Program-made: the position numbers and the translations under genes
Source: Chitinilyticum litopenaei DSM 21440
GTDB lineage: Bacteria; Pseudomonadota; Gammaproteobacteria; Burkholderiales; Chitinibacteraceae
Reading direction: 5' to 3'
Length of the DNA: 61,333 nucleotides
Assembly: GCF_000428145.1 (NCBI RefSeq)
Contig: NZ_ATZJ01000023.1
Span: 1-61,333, forward strand
Part shown: positions 19,256-28,115 of the stretch, one piece after another
Position numbering within the stretch: the first letter of the stretch is position 1
How the letters are laid out: the number at the start of each line of letters is the position of its first letter
Notes under the pieces: model-generated
The model's database searches: none
What the model saw: only the letters and a program-made list of their open reading frames with translations
Told to the model about the DNA's origin: nothing

Positions 19256-19356
19256 TTGCCGCCTGCAGGATGGGATGAGGCCGCAGGCCGATACCCATCA
19301 TCAGCGACGGATAAGCCGTCATTGATGGGTATCGCTACGCTCAACCCATCCTGCAG
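19252..19356. repeat. Compound palindrome after gcvH, including an altered repeat copy
   Basis: Three nested complementary pairs are present: CTGCAGGATGGG (19263) with CCCATCCTGCAG (19345), CGATACCCATCA (19289) with TGATGGGTATCG (19323), and GACGG with CCGTC at the tip. The left half also resembles the 49-bp family (GGCCGCAGGCCGATACCC at 19279-19296, with a left arm that includes the gcvH stop codon). Confidence 0.8.
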
Positions 19357-19376
19357 CAAACAGAAAATCAAAACCC

Positions 19377-19500
19377 AACGCAGAGACGCAGAGGCGCAGA
19401 GAAAACCAAACGGGTATGCGCTTGCAGCCATTTACCTTAAAAGGCTACAGACCTATACCCATAGAACAGGATTTTCTCTGCGCCTCTGCGTCTCTGCGTT
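19377..19500. repeat. 29-bp perfect inverted repeat of CGCAGAG units enclosing a 49-bp palindrome
   Basis: Positions 19377-19405 (AACGCAGAGACGCAGAGGCG, then CAGAGAAAA) are exactly complementary to 19472-19500. The arms consist of an 8-nt CGCAGAGR unit, a variant of the CACAGAG palindrome before gcvH. The 66-nt interior holds the repeat copy at 19412-19460. It ends 29 bp before gcvP. Confidence 0.9.
19412..19460. repeat. 49-bp palindromic repeat (gcvH/gcvP gap)
   Basis: The left arm GGGTATGCGCTTGCAGCC (19412-19429), the spacer ATTTACCTTAAAA and the right arm GGCTACAGACCTATACCC (19443-19460) show the 18-13-18 layout shared by the other copies. Confidence 0.8.
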
Positions 19501-19529
19501 GAAGGTTTTAAAAATACCGAGATACACGC

Positions 19530-22388
19530 ATGAGCACGCTTACCCAACTGGAAGGCCACGACGCCTTCATTCATCGCCACCTTGGCGTCTCCGCCGCGGA
19601 AGAAGCCGCGATGTGCGCGACGCTGAAGGTCGCCAGCCGCGCCGAGCTGGTCGCCCAAACCGTCCCCGCGCAGATTCGTCTGGCCGCCCCGCTGGCGATT
19701 GGCGCACCGATGCGCGAAGAAGACGCGCTGGCCAAAATCCGCGGCTACGCCAGCCAGAACGTCGTCAAGAAATCCCTGATCGGCCTGGGCTATTACGGCA
19801 CGCACCTGCCTACCGTCATCCTGCGCAATGTGCTGGAAAACCCGGGCTGGTACACCGCCTACACGCCCTACCAGGCTGAAATCGCGCAAGGCCGGCTGGA
19901 AGCGCTGCTGAACTACCAGCAGATGATCATCGACCTGACCGGTCTGGAGCTCGCCAACGCGTCGCTGCTGGATGAAGCCACCGCCGCCGCCGAGGCGATG
20001 GCGATGGCGCGCCGCATTTCGAAAGCCGCCAGCAATGCCTTCTACGTTGACGAAGGCGTATTCCCGCAGACGCTGGATGTACTGAAAACCCGCGCGGAAG
20101 GCTTCGGCTTCACGCTGATCACCGGCCCCGCAATGGATGCCGCCAAACACGACGTGTTCGGCGCACTGTTCCAGACGCCGAATGCCAGCGGCGAACTGAC
20201 CGACTTCACCGCGCTGATCGGCGAGCTGAAGGCCAAGGGCGTGATCACTGCCGTCGCCTGCGACCTGCTGGCGCTGGTGCTGGCCAAGGCGCCGGGCGAA
20301 ATGGGCGCGGACATTGCCTTTGGTTCGGCCCAGCGTTTCGGCGTGCCAATGGGCTTCGGTGGCCCGCACGCGGCGTTTTTCGCGACCCGCGACGAGCACA
20401 AGCGCTCGGTGCCCGGCCGCATCATCGGCGTGTCGGTCGACGCGCGCGGCAAAACTGCCTTGAGAATGGCACTGCAAACCCGCGAGCAGCACATCCGCCG
20501 CGAAAAGGCCAACTCCAACATCTGTACCTCGCAGGTGCTGCTGGCCAATATCGCCGGCTTCTACGCCACCTATCACGGCCCCGAAGGCCTCAAGCGCATC
20601 GCCAGCCGCGTGCACCGCAGCGCACAGATTTTCAAGGCCGCGCTGACGCAACGCGGCATTTCGGTACGCAACACGGCCTTCTTCGACACGCTAACCATTG
20701 TCAGCAGTGATGCGGCGGCTATTGCCGCGCGCGCGCTGGACGCCGGCTTCAATGTGCGCCAGGCCGGCGAGGCCATCAGCGTGTCGTTCGACGAAACGAC
20801 GACGCGCGCCGATCTGGTGACGCTGTTCGCCGCCTTCGTTCCGGGCGGGAAGCTTGATGTCGAGGCCACCGATTCGGTCGTCGCCGACGGCAGCGAATTC
20901 GGCCCCGAGCGCCATACCGTCATCCTCACCCACCCGGTGTTCAACCGCTATCACACCGAACATGAGATGCTCAGATATCTCAAGCGCCTGGAAAACAAGG
21001 ATCTGGCGCTGACGCACTCGATGATTCCGCTGGGCAGCTGCACCATGAAGCTCAACGCGACCAGCGAAATGATTCCGGTGACCTGGCCGGAATTCGGCAA
21101 CATCCACCCGTTCGCCCCGGCGGATCAAACCCGTGGCTACGAGCTGCTGCTGAACGAGCTGACCGAGATGCTGAAAGCGGTGACCGGCTTTGCCGCGATC
21201 TGCATGCAGCCGAACTCCGGCGCGCAGGGCGAATACGCCGGTCTGGTGGCGATTCAGCGCTATCACGCCAGCCGTGGTGACGCGCATCGCAAGGTTTGCC
21301 TGATTCCGAAATCCGCGCACGGCACCAACCCGGCCACTGCGCAGATGCTGGGCCTGTCGGTGATCGTGGTGAACTGCGACGACAACGGCAACGTCGATGT
21401 CGAGGATCTGAAGGCCAAGATTGCGCAGCACGCCGCAAATCTCAGCTGCCTGATGATCACCTACCCGTCCACCCACGGCGTGTTCGAGGAAGCGATCAAG
21501 GACATCTGCGCGCTGGTGCACGCCGCTGGCGGCCAGGTGTACATGGATGGCGCGAACCTCAATGCACAGGTTGGCCTGACCAGCCCGGCGACCATCGGTG
21601 CCGATGTCAGCCACATGAACCTGCACAAGACCTTCTGCATTCCGCACGGCGGCGGCGGTCCCGGCATGGGCCCGATCGGCCTGGCCGCGCATCTGGCGCC
21701 GTTCGCACCGAACCACGCCGTCAACGTCGTTTCCGGCCCGAACATCGGCCAGAGCGCCGTCTCGGCCGCGCCGTACGGCTCGGCGTCGATCCTGCCGATC
21801 TCGTGGATGTACATCGCCATGATGGGCGGCACAGGCCTCACCGCTGCAACCGAAGTCGCCCTATTGAACGCCAATTATGTGGCCACAAGGCTCTCAGGGC
21901 ATTACCCGGTACTGTATACCGGCAGCCAGGGCCGCGTGGCGCACGAGTGCATCATCGACATTCGCCCGATCAAGGCGGCCTGCGGCATCACGGAAGTCGA
22001 CATCGCCAAGCGCCTGATGGACTACGGTTTCCACGCGCCGACCATGAGCTTCCCGGTGGCCGGCACCATCATGATCGAGCCGACTGAATCGGAATCGAAG
22101 GCCGAACTGGATCGCCTGATCGACGCGCTGATCGCCATTCGTGGCGAAATCGCCCAGGTGGAAAGCGGCGCACTGCCGGCGGACAACAACCCGCTGAAAA
22201 ACGCCCCGCACACGCAGGCCGACGTGATTGGCGAGTGGGATCGCCCGTACAGCCGCGAAACGGCGGTGTTCCCGCTGGCCTGGGTGGCTGCCGCCAAGTA
22301 CTGGCCGAGCGTGAACCGCATCGACGATGTGTACGGCGATCGCAACCTGTTCTGCGCCTGCGTACCGATGGACGACTATCAGGCCTGA
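19530..22388 (+). CDS. gcvP: Glycine dehydrogenase (decarboxylating), P protein
   Basis: GcvP is the PLP-dependent enzyme that decarboxylates glycine and loads the aminomethyl group on lipoyl-GcvH. The single-chain 952-residue form starts DAFIHRHLGVSAAEEAAM. It has YTAYTPYQAEIAQGRLEALLNYQ near residue 110 and the PLP-lysine motif HKTFCIPHGGGGPGMGPIG near residue 700. PNSGAQGEYAGL and the ending RNLFCACVPMD also match the family. The gap before it holds the two large palindromes. The SD is weak (CCGAG), so folding upstream could affect initiation; this is inference. Confidence 0.97.
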   Translation: MSTLTQLEGHDAFIHRHLGVSAAEEAAMCATLKVASRAELVAQTVPAQIRLAAPLAIGAPMREEDALAKIRGYASQNVVKKSLIGLGYYGTHLPTVILRNVLENPGWYTAYTPYQAEIAQGRLEALLNYQQMIIDLTGLELANASLLDEATAAAEAMAMARRISKAASNAFYVDEGVFPQTLDVLKTRAEGFGFTLITGPAMDAAKHDVFGALFQTPNASGELTDFTALIGELKAKGVITAVACDLLALVLAKAPGEMGADIAFGSAQRFGVPMGFGGPHAAFFATRDEHKRSVPGRIIGVSVDARGKTALRMALQTREQHIRREKANSNICTSQVLLANIAGFYATYHGPEGLKRIASRVHRSAQIFKAALTQRGISVRNTAFFDTLTIVSSDAAAIAARALDAGFNVRQAGEAISVSFDETTTRADLVTLFAAFVPGGKLDVEATDSVVADGSEFGPERHTVILTHPVFNRYHTEHEMLRYLKRLENKDLALTHSMIPLGSCTMKLNATSEMIPVTWPEFGNIHPFAPADQTRGYELLLNELTEMLKAVTGFAAICMQPNSGAQGEYAGLVAIQRYHASRGDAHRKVCLIPKSAHGTNPATAQMLGLSVIVVNCDDNGNVDVEDLKAKIAQHAANLSCLMITYPSTHGVFEEAIKDICALVHAAGGQVYMDGANLNAQVGLTSPATIGADVSHMNLHKTFCIPHGGGGPGMGPIGLAAHLAPFAPNHAVNVVSGPNIGQSAVSAAPYGSASILPISWMYIAMMGGTGLTAATEVALLNANYVATRLSGHYPVLYTGSQGRVAHECIIDIRPIKAACGITEVDIAKRLMDYGFHAPTMSFPVAGTIMIEPTESESKAELDRLIDALIAIRGEIAQVESGALPADNNPLKNAPHTQADVIGEWDRPYSRETAVFPLAWVAAAKYWPSVNRIDDVYGDRNLFCACVPMDDYQA

Positions 22389-22424
22389 TGTGACAAGCCA
22401 CAGTTGAAAATGGATTGATCAGGA

Positions 22425-22823
22425 ATGTTGCACCACATCTCTTTCGGGGTTACAGACCTCCACGAATCAGGCCGGTTTTACGATGCGGCCTTGGGAGCAC
22501 TGGGGTTTCAGCGGGTGTATGCCGATGAAACCGCTATTGGTTATGGGCTTGAAGCAGGTAAAGATCTTTTTTGCCTGAAGCTGCGTGCCAATAGCACCCC
22601 GGCAGGAGACGGGTTTCATCTGGCATTTGCCGCCCCATCCAGAACGGCAGTGGATTTGTTTCACCGCTGTGCGCTGGATATCGGCGGTCAATGCAATGGT
22701 GCCCCGGGCTTGCGTCCACATTATGGCGAGCATTATTACGCCGCATTTCTGATTGATCCGGATGGCTATCGCATCGAGGCAGTGATCAACAAGGCAGCTA
22801 CGCAGTCATGTTCTGCGCTCTAG
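22425..22823 (+). CDS. VOC-superfamily (glyoxalase/bleomycin-resistance-fold) protein
   Basis: A 132-residue single-domain VOC protein: MLHHISFGVTDLHESGRFYDAALGALGF at the N-terminus, HLAFAAPSRTAVDLFHRCAL in the middle and HYYAAFLIDPDGYRIEAV at the end, with His and Glu residues in metal-ligand positions. The reaction is unknown; relatives are often annotated as lactoylglutathione-lyase-like. It lies 36 bp after gcvP and 28 bp before the ACT-domain gene, so it may be cotranscribed with the gcv operon. Its base composition is visibly more A/T-rich than gcvP. Confidence 0.85.
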   Translation: MLHHISFGVTDLHESGRFYDAALGALGFQRVYADETAIGYGLEAGKDLFCLKLRANSTPAGDGFHLAFAAPSRTAVDLFHRCALDIGGQCNGAPGLRPHYGEHYYAAFLIDPDGYRIEAVINKAATQSCSAL

Positions 22824-22851
22824 CTTCCTGTAGAGACAAAAAGGAAAACCA

Positions 22852-23367
22852 ATGAGCCAAACTCTGGTTCTTACCGTTCTGGGCGACGACCGCCCTGGTC
22901 TGGTCGGCGAACTCGCATCTGTCATTGCCGCGCATGATGGCAACTGGCTGGAATCGTCGTTCTCACAACTGGCCGGCAAGTTCGCCGGCATCGTCCGTGT
23001 CGATGTTGCTGATCCCAAGGCCGCCGGCCTGCAGGCCGCGCTGCTGGCGCTGAGCAATCTGCACATCGTCTGCGAAATCGCCGGCAGCAGCGCGGTGCAA
23101 TACACTCGCGCGCTGTCACTGAGCCTGGTCGGGCACGACCGCATCGGCATCGTGAAGGAAGTGAGTCAGGTTCTGGCCCGCCACGCGGTGAATGTGGTCA
23201 GCCTCACGACGCACACCGACAGCGCACCGATGTCCTCAGAGCTGATGTTCCACGCCGACATCGCGCTGGAAGCCGGCGCCGCGCTCGATACGCGTGCGCT
23301 CAAGGCCGATCTGGAACAGTTGTCCGACGACCTGATGGTTGACGTGCAGCTGGGCGAGCTGCTGTAA
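22852..23367 (+). CDS. GcvR-like protein with two ACT domains
   Basis: A protein of 171 residues with two ACT domains: LVLTVLGDDRPGLVGELASVIAAHDGNWLESSF (residues 4-36) and LSLSLVGHDRIGIVKEVSQVLARHAVNVVSLTT (about 85-117). This is the layout of GcvR, which in E. coli binds GcvA and glycine to repress gcv expression. Its position at the end of the gcv cluster fits a glycine-sensing role, but no gcvA is present in the window and the operon already has a riboswitch. SD: AAAAGGAAAACC before ATG. Confidence 0.85.
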   Translation: MSQTLVLTVLGDDRPGLVGELASVIAAHDGNWLESSFSQLAGKFAGIVRVDVADPKAAGLQAALLALSNLHIVCEIAGSSAVQYTRALSLSLVGHDRIGIVKEVSQVLARHAVNVVSLTTHTDSAPMSSELMFHADIALEAGAALDTRALKADLEQLSDDLMVDVQLGELL

Positions 23368-23461
23368 GGCAAAACCGCTACCTTGTGCCGGCCAGAGCCG
23401 GCATGAGGCAGCGCGGATCGGCAGCCCCAGCAGCCGCGAAGCCATCGCCACATGCACAACC

Positions 23462-23510
23462 ACGTATATCCGGCAGACCAAACACCAGAAAAGGCTGCGA
23501 GGCAATACCC
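23462..23510. repeat. 49-bp palindromic repeat, left arm diverged
   Basis: The right arm GGCTGCGAGGCAATACCC (23493-23510), the spacer AAACACCAGAAAA and the left arm ACGTATATCCGGCAGACC (23462-23479) keep 18-13-18 spacing. It lies between the convergent GcvR-like and TRIC genes, just past both stops. Confidence 0.65.
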
Positions 23511-23512
23511 CT

Positions 23513-24136
23513 TCAGGATTCGATCTTTGGCAGCCGCAGCTCGCTCTTGTGGGCCCAGAGCCTGAGCATCAGGCCGCCCGCGAACAGCAGCCAGCTCATG
23601 CTGTCGCCGGCCAGGCCGGCCTGCCAGCACAGATACAGCAGCACCGCGACCAGAATCGCCACCGTGCCGTAGAAATCCTCATGCAGGATGAAGGGCACGT
23701 CGTTGCAGAGCATGTCACGCACCAGCCCGCCGCCCACTGCGGTGACAAACCCCAGAAAGGCCACACCAAAGGCATTGAGCCCCAGCGCGAGACCGAATTG
23801 CGCACCGGCCAGGCTGAAGGCCACGAGGCCGATGGAATCGGCCACGATGAAGACACGCTGCAGCCAGCGGCTTTCCAGCTTCTGCAGGCGCAGTATCCAG
23901 GCCAGCGCCAGCGTGCCGAAAATCGTGTAGAGCGGTGAGGCATCAAGGAAGATGCGCGGCACGCTGTTGACCAGCACATCGCGAATCATGCCGCCGCCAA
24001 TCGCGGTCAGCAGCGCCAGGATGCACACCCCCAGCAGGTCGAAACGCTTCTTCGCGCCGATCAGGTAGCCGGAAATCGTGAACGAGGCGGTACCGATCTG
24101 GTAGAGCCAGTCAAAATCGGGAACGCCGGCGGACAT
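23513..24136 (-). CDS. TRIC-like (UPF0126/YadS) cation channel family membrane protein
   Basis: A 207-residue protein with about seven TM helices in two repeated halves, each with the family motif: TAIGGGMIRDVL and TAVGGGLVRDML. Bacterial members are related to trimeric intracellular cation channels and conduct monovalent cations in vitro; some relatives are assigned to glycine transport. The ATG at 24136 lies 11 nt after the stop of the histidine kinase gene, so the two are probably cotranscribed. The longer reading into the kinase gene has no TRIC similarity. Confidence 0.88.
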   Translation of the reverse strand: MSAGVPDFDWLYQIGTASFTISGYLIGAKKRFDLLGVCILALLTAIGGGMIRDVLVNSVPRIFLDASPLYTIFGTLALAWILRLQKLESRWLQRVFIVADSIGLVAFSLAGAQFGLALGLNAFGVAFLGFVTAVGGGLVRDMLCNDVPFILHEDFYGTVAILVAVLLYLCWQAGLAGDSMSWLLFAGGLMLRLWAHKSELRLPKIES

Positions 24137-24147
24137 GAGGGCCGGGA

Positions 24148-27100
24148 TCAGGCGGCGGGAGCAAGTGCGCCGACCAGCGCGGCGGCCAGCTGCTCGAGCC
24201 GGCTGACCTCGTCGCCCAGTGTGGCCAGTTGCCCGTCGCGGGCAGCGTGCTCGATGATTTTGGCCTGCGCTGCCAGCTGCCCGGCGCCCAGCTGCGAGGA
24301 AGCGCCCTTGAGCTTGTGGGCAAAACTGGCCATCGTCGCGGCATCCTGCTGCTGCAGGGCCTGGCGTATCGCGGCGATGCACTCGCTGACGGTGGGCAGG
24401 AACAGCGCCACCAGCTCATCGCGCATGTCCAGCCCCACCTGCTCGCGCAAGGCGTCAAACATGGCTTCGATGGAGGCCAGCTCCGCCGTCAGATCAATCG
24501 TGCTCATCGCGCTTGCACTCCCCTCGGATTGTTCGGTTTCCGCCGCGCCCGCCACCGGCAGGCTGCCGGCCAGTTGCGGCACCCATTCCTGCAGGATCTT
24601 GTAGAGGGCCTGCCTGCTGACCGGCTTGGCGATGAAATCATCCATGCCCACCTTGCGGCAGCGTTCGATATCGGTATGGAAGGCATTGGCCGTCAGCGCC
24701 ACGATGGGCACGCGGGCGGCTGCCCCGGGCAGGGTGCGGATATGGGTGCAGGCAGTATAACCGTCCATCACCGGCATCTGGCAATCCATCAGCACCAGGT
24801 CATAGGCCCGCTCGCCCAGCGCGGCAATCGCCTCAAGGCCATTGGCCGCCACATCGACCCGGCAACCGAGCTTATCGAGCATGATGGCGGCAAGTTTCTG
24901 GTTGACGTCGTTGTCTTCCACTAGCAACACCTGCGGCTTGCCGGCGGCCTGCTGCTCGGCTTGCCGGTGCTGGGTCACCAGCACCTGGCTACCCAGCCCG
25001 CCAGCGGCCAGCCGCAGCGTTTCGGCGATCACGTATTCCAGCTGACTCTGCCGGATGGGTTTGCTGAGATAGGCGGCGAAGCCGGCCTCCCGCGCCTCCT
25101 GGCCGGCGCCGGGCAGCGCCAGCGAGGTCAGCATGATCAAGGGCGGCGCGCTGCTGGCGCCGGCATGCAGGCGGCGGGCAAATTCCAGGCCGTCCATGTC
25201 CGGCATGCTCATGTCGACCAGGGCAAAGGCAAAGCCGGCATCATCCTGGATCAGCCGCTGCAGCGCCGCGTCGGGAGCGTCAAAGCTTTCGCAGCTAACA
25301 CCCAGCAGCTGCAATTGCTGTTCCAGCAGATAGCGGTTGGCGGATACATCATCCAGTATCAGCGCATGCAGCCCGCGCAGATCGGGCGGTGGCGGCATAC
25401 CCTGCTCCGCCGGCGCTTCGGCCAGCGTCACTTCAAACCAGAAGGTCGAACCGCTGCCGGGCTCGGACTCAACGCCGATCTGTCCGCCCATGGCTTCGAC
25501 AAGGCGCTTGCAGATCGACAGGCCAAGGCCGGTGCCGCCAAAGCGGCGCGTCGTCGAAGCATCGGCCTGGGTGAACGGCTGAAAGAGCGCCGCGCGGGTG
25601 GCCGCATCCATGCCAATACCGGTATCGCTCACGGTAATGCGCAGCTGAACCATGCCGGCCTGGTGGTCCAGCAGGGTAATGCGTGTCACCACCGCGCCGC
25701 TGGCGGTGAACTTGATGGCATTGCTTTGCAGATTGAGCAGAATCTGGCGCAGGCGCCCCGGATCGCCCCAAAGGCGACGCGGCACCAGCGGATCCAGCAG
25801 ACAGGCCAGCTCCAGGCCCTTGTGCGCGGCTTTTTCGGCCAGCATGTTCAGCGTGTCCTCGCAGGTGTTGCGCAAGTCGAAGGCGATGTGTTCCAGCTCC
25901 AGCTTCCCGGCCTCGATCTTGGAAAAATCCAGCACGTCGCTGATCAGCCCCAGCAGCGCCTCGCCCGCTGTTTCGATGGCGGACAGATAATCCTGCTGCA
26001 CGCCATCGAGCTCCGTATCACGCAGCAGCGCAGAAAAACCGAGCACGGCATTGAGCGGCGTGCGGATTTCGTGGCTCATGTTTGCCAGAAAGTCCGTCTT
26101 GGCCTGACTGGCCGCCTCGGCCTGGGTCTTGGCCTGCGCGAGCGTTTGCTCGATTTCGCGCTGACGGGTGATGTCGGTGGCGATGCCGAGGTAGCCGACG
26201 ATTTCGCCGCCCCCGTCGCTGACGGCGGTGACCACCAGCCTCACCGTCAGCCGGCTGCCATCCTTGCGGATATACGTCCAGTCGTTGGCGTCCGGCGCGC
26301 CTTGCCGCGCACGCGCGACAAACACATCGAAACCGCTGGCGACTATGCCCGACTCGCGCACCAGCCGCTCGGCCATGCGCGCCACTTCGGCGGGCTCATG
26401 CAGCAAGGCCGGCGATTGCTGGTCGATCATTTCCCCGGAGCAATAGCCCAGCATCAGCTCCGCACCACGGCTGAATACCTTGATCGTGCCGTGCACATCA
26501 GTGGCAATGATGGAAAACTCGGTCGCCGCATCCAGCACGCTGCGCAGGTAAGCCTGGCTGGACTGCACACGTTCGAGCAGCGAGCGCCGCTCGGCGGCTG
26601 CGGCCTCTTCGCGTGACACGTCGCGCGCCAGCGCCACGGCGTAATGCTCGCCCGCCAGTTCGAAACGGCTCAGCGCCACGGTCAGCGGAAACAAGCGGCC
26701 ATTGGCATGCCGGCCCTGCATGGCCAGCTCCTGCTCCTGCCCCCCCTCCCCCGGCCCCGGCCTTGCCGGGCCCATCAGCCCGGCAAGGGGCTGGCCGAGG
26801 ATTTCGCCCTGCGCAAAGCCGAAGATTTTCTCGGCAGCCTGGTTGAAGGTCACGATGCGGCCCGCACTGTCGGCCGTCACGATGGCTTCGCTGGTGCTGT
26901 CAAGAATGGCGGCCAGTTGCGCCTCGCGGTCACTGGCCGTGCGGCTCATTCTGGCCGCGAGCATCAGGGCCGTCTCGCGGTTGCGCCCGAGCACCAGCAC
27001 CAGCATGCACGACAGCACCGTCAGCAGGATGCCGCCCAGCAGGAACAGCCCGGGCAGGCCATTGCGGTTCGCCGCCTCGAAGGCGGGCCGGCCGCGGATC

Positions 27101-27981
27101 TGCAGGCTCAGCGTCTGGCCACCGATCTGCAGCAGCTCCTCGCGCAGAAAACGCGGGGGCGCTTCCGGATCGGTCCCGGCGAACCCGCCGGCAAGCAGGG
27201 AATACACCGGCTGTGCGCCATGGCGCAGCTCCACATCGAATTGCCCGGCGGCCAGTGCTTCAATGTCGCGGGTCAGGCTGTTGACCCGCACGGGTGTATA
27301 AACCCAGCCAAACAGTGCCTCCTGCCGCTCTGCCTCGGTCGAGGCAGGCAGCGTGCTCAGATAGCAGGGCAGCAGAAAAAGCAGCCCCCACTCGCTGGCC
27401 GTGCGCCCCTGCAGCAGGTGGATGGGCGCCGTCATGCCCAGGCCGCCGGTGCGCGCGGCATGCTCGGCCGCCATCCGGCGCTGGGTTTCACTGGCAAGAT
27501 CAAGCCCGACGGCGGCCTGATTGCCCTCCAGCGGCTCGATGATTTCGATGACATAGGCCGGACCGCGATGCTCCGACAGGGCATGCACCTGGAAATTGCT
27601 CCGTCCCTTGCGCTGTTCGGCCTCATAGGCCTCGCGCTTTTCCGGGTGCACCCAGCGCACGAAGCCGAAACCCAGCGCTCCGGGATAATCCTGCTGCAAG
27701 TGCTGGGCCTCGATATAGCGCCGGAACTGCGCCGGCTGGATGCTGCCGTGACTGACCTGGATGATGCCGCGCACCCACTGCAATCCATAGGCATAGCTCT
27801 GCACATGCTGCTGCAAGGACAACTTCAGCGGCTCGCTCAGGCGCACGAAGCGCTGCTGTGCCTCGCGCTCGTCGGCGGCCCGCGTGTAATGCCAGACAAA
27901 GACGCTGACGGAAAAGCCCAGCACGGCCAGCGCCAGGGCGATCAGGCGGCTGTGCTGCAGCAAACGTTGGAACCGTGGCAT
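24148..27981 (-). CDS. Hybrid sensor histidine kinase: CHASE, PAS, PAS, HisKA, HATPase, REC, REC, HPt
   Basis: About 1277 residues. TM1 (LIALALAVLGFSVSVFVWHY) and TM2 (FLLGGILLTVLSCMLVLVLG, about 310-333) flank an extracytoplasmic CHASE domain with GALGFGFVRWVHP. Two PAS domains (AAILDSTSEAIVTADSAG; RSVLDAATEFSIIATD), a HisKA box with the phospho-His in NMSHEIRTPLNA near 636, and an HATPase with DTGIGMD and FGGTGLGLSI follow. Then come two receivers (LVDMSMPDMDG near 922, LMDCQMPVMDG near 1065) and an HPt with FAHKLKGASSQLGA near 1220. This is a complete BarA/ArcB-style phosphorelay with no cognate regulator next door. The start at 27981 is favoured because a TATAGT promoter-like motif lies in the longer alternative. 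Confidence 0.92.
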   Translation of the reverse strand: MPRFQRLLQHSRLIALALAVLGFSVSVFVWHYTRAADEREAQQRFVRLSEPLKLSLQQHVQSYAYGLQWVRGIIQVSHGSIQPAQFRRYIEAQHLQQDYPGALGFGFVRWVHPEKREAYEAEQRKGRSNFQVHALSEHRGPAYVIEIIEPLEGNQAAVGLDLASETQRRMAAEHAARTGGLGMTAPIHLLQGRTASEWGLLFLLPCYLSTLPASTEAERQEALFGWVYTPVRVNSLTRDIEALAAGQFDVELRHGAQPVYSLLAGGFAGTDPEAPPRFLREELLQIGGQTLSLQIRGRPAFEAANRNGLPGLFLLGGILLTVLSCMLVLVLGRNRETALMLAARMSRTASDREAQLAAILDSTSEAIVTADSAGRIVTFNQAAEKIFGFAQGEILGQPLAGLMGPARPGPGEGGQEQELAMQGRHANGRLFPLTVALSRFELAGEHYAVALARDVSREEAAAAERRSLLERVQSSQAYLRSVLDAATEFSIIATDVHGTIKVFSRGAELMLGYCSGEMIDQQSPALLHEPAEVARMAERLVRESGIVASGFDVFVARARQGAPDANDWTYIRKDGSRLTVRLVVTAVSDGGGEIVGYLGIATDITRQREIEQTLAQAKTQAEAASQAKTDFLANMSHEIRTPLNAVLGFSALLRDTELDGVQQDYLSAIETAGEALLGLISDVLDFSKIEAGKLELEHIAFDLRNTCEDTLNMLAEKAAHKGLELACLLDPLVPRRLWGDPGRLRQILLNLQSNAIKFTASGAVVTRITLLDHQAGMVQLRITVSDTGIGMDAATRAALFQPFTQADASTTRRFGGTGLGLSICKRLVEAMGGQIGVESEPGSGSTFWFEVTLAEAPAEQGMPPPPDLRGLHALILDDVSANRYLLEQQLQLLGVSCESFDAPDAALQRLIQDDAGFAFALVDMSMPDMDGLEFARRLHAGASSAPPLIMLTSLALPGAGQEAREAGFAAYLSKPIRQSQLEYVIAETLRLAAGGLGSQVLVTQHRQAEQQAAGKPQVLLVEDNDVNQKLAAIMLDKLGCRVDVAANGLEAIAALGERAYDLVLMDCQMPVMDGYTACTHIRTLPGAAARVPIVALTANAFHTDIERCRKVGMDDFIAKPVSRQALYKILQEWVPQLAGSLPVAGAAETEQSEGSASAMSTIDLTAELASIEAMFDALREQVGLDMRDELVALFLPTVSECIAAIRQALQQQDAATMASFAHKLKGASSQLGAGQLAAQAKIIEHAARDGQLATLGDEVSRLEQLAAALVGALAPAA

Positions 27982-28073
27982 GGCCGACTCAAGTGCTCCA
28001 GTAACAGATTTGCCTGCACTATAGCGCGACAGGGCTGCCCCCGCCGGCATCGGCTGGCGCCAGCACTCTGCGG

Positions 28074-28079
28074 TATAAT
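28074..28079 (+). promoter_or_regulatory. metG: Likely -10 element of metG
   Basis: A perfect TATAAT lies 37 bp before the metG start, in the divergent gap to the histidine kinase. The -35 is poor; I could not fix it. Confidence 0.45.
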
Positions 28080-28115
28080 CGCCCGATTGTCATTCCCCGC
28101 CTTCCGGCCTTGCCC

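Noticed and set aside
18748..19500. CRISPR-like array suggested by short repeated units around gcvH
   Set aside because: The units are 7-8 nt arms of inverted repeats, with no regular spacers and no cas genes.
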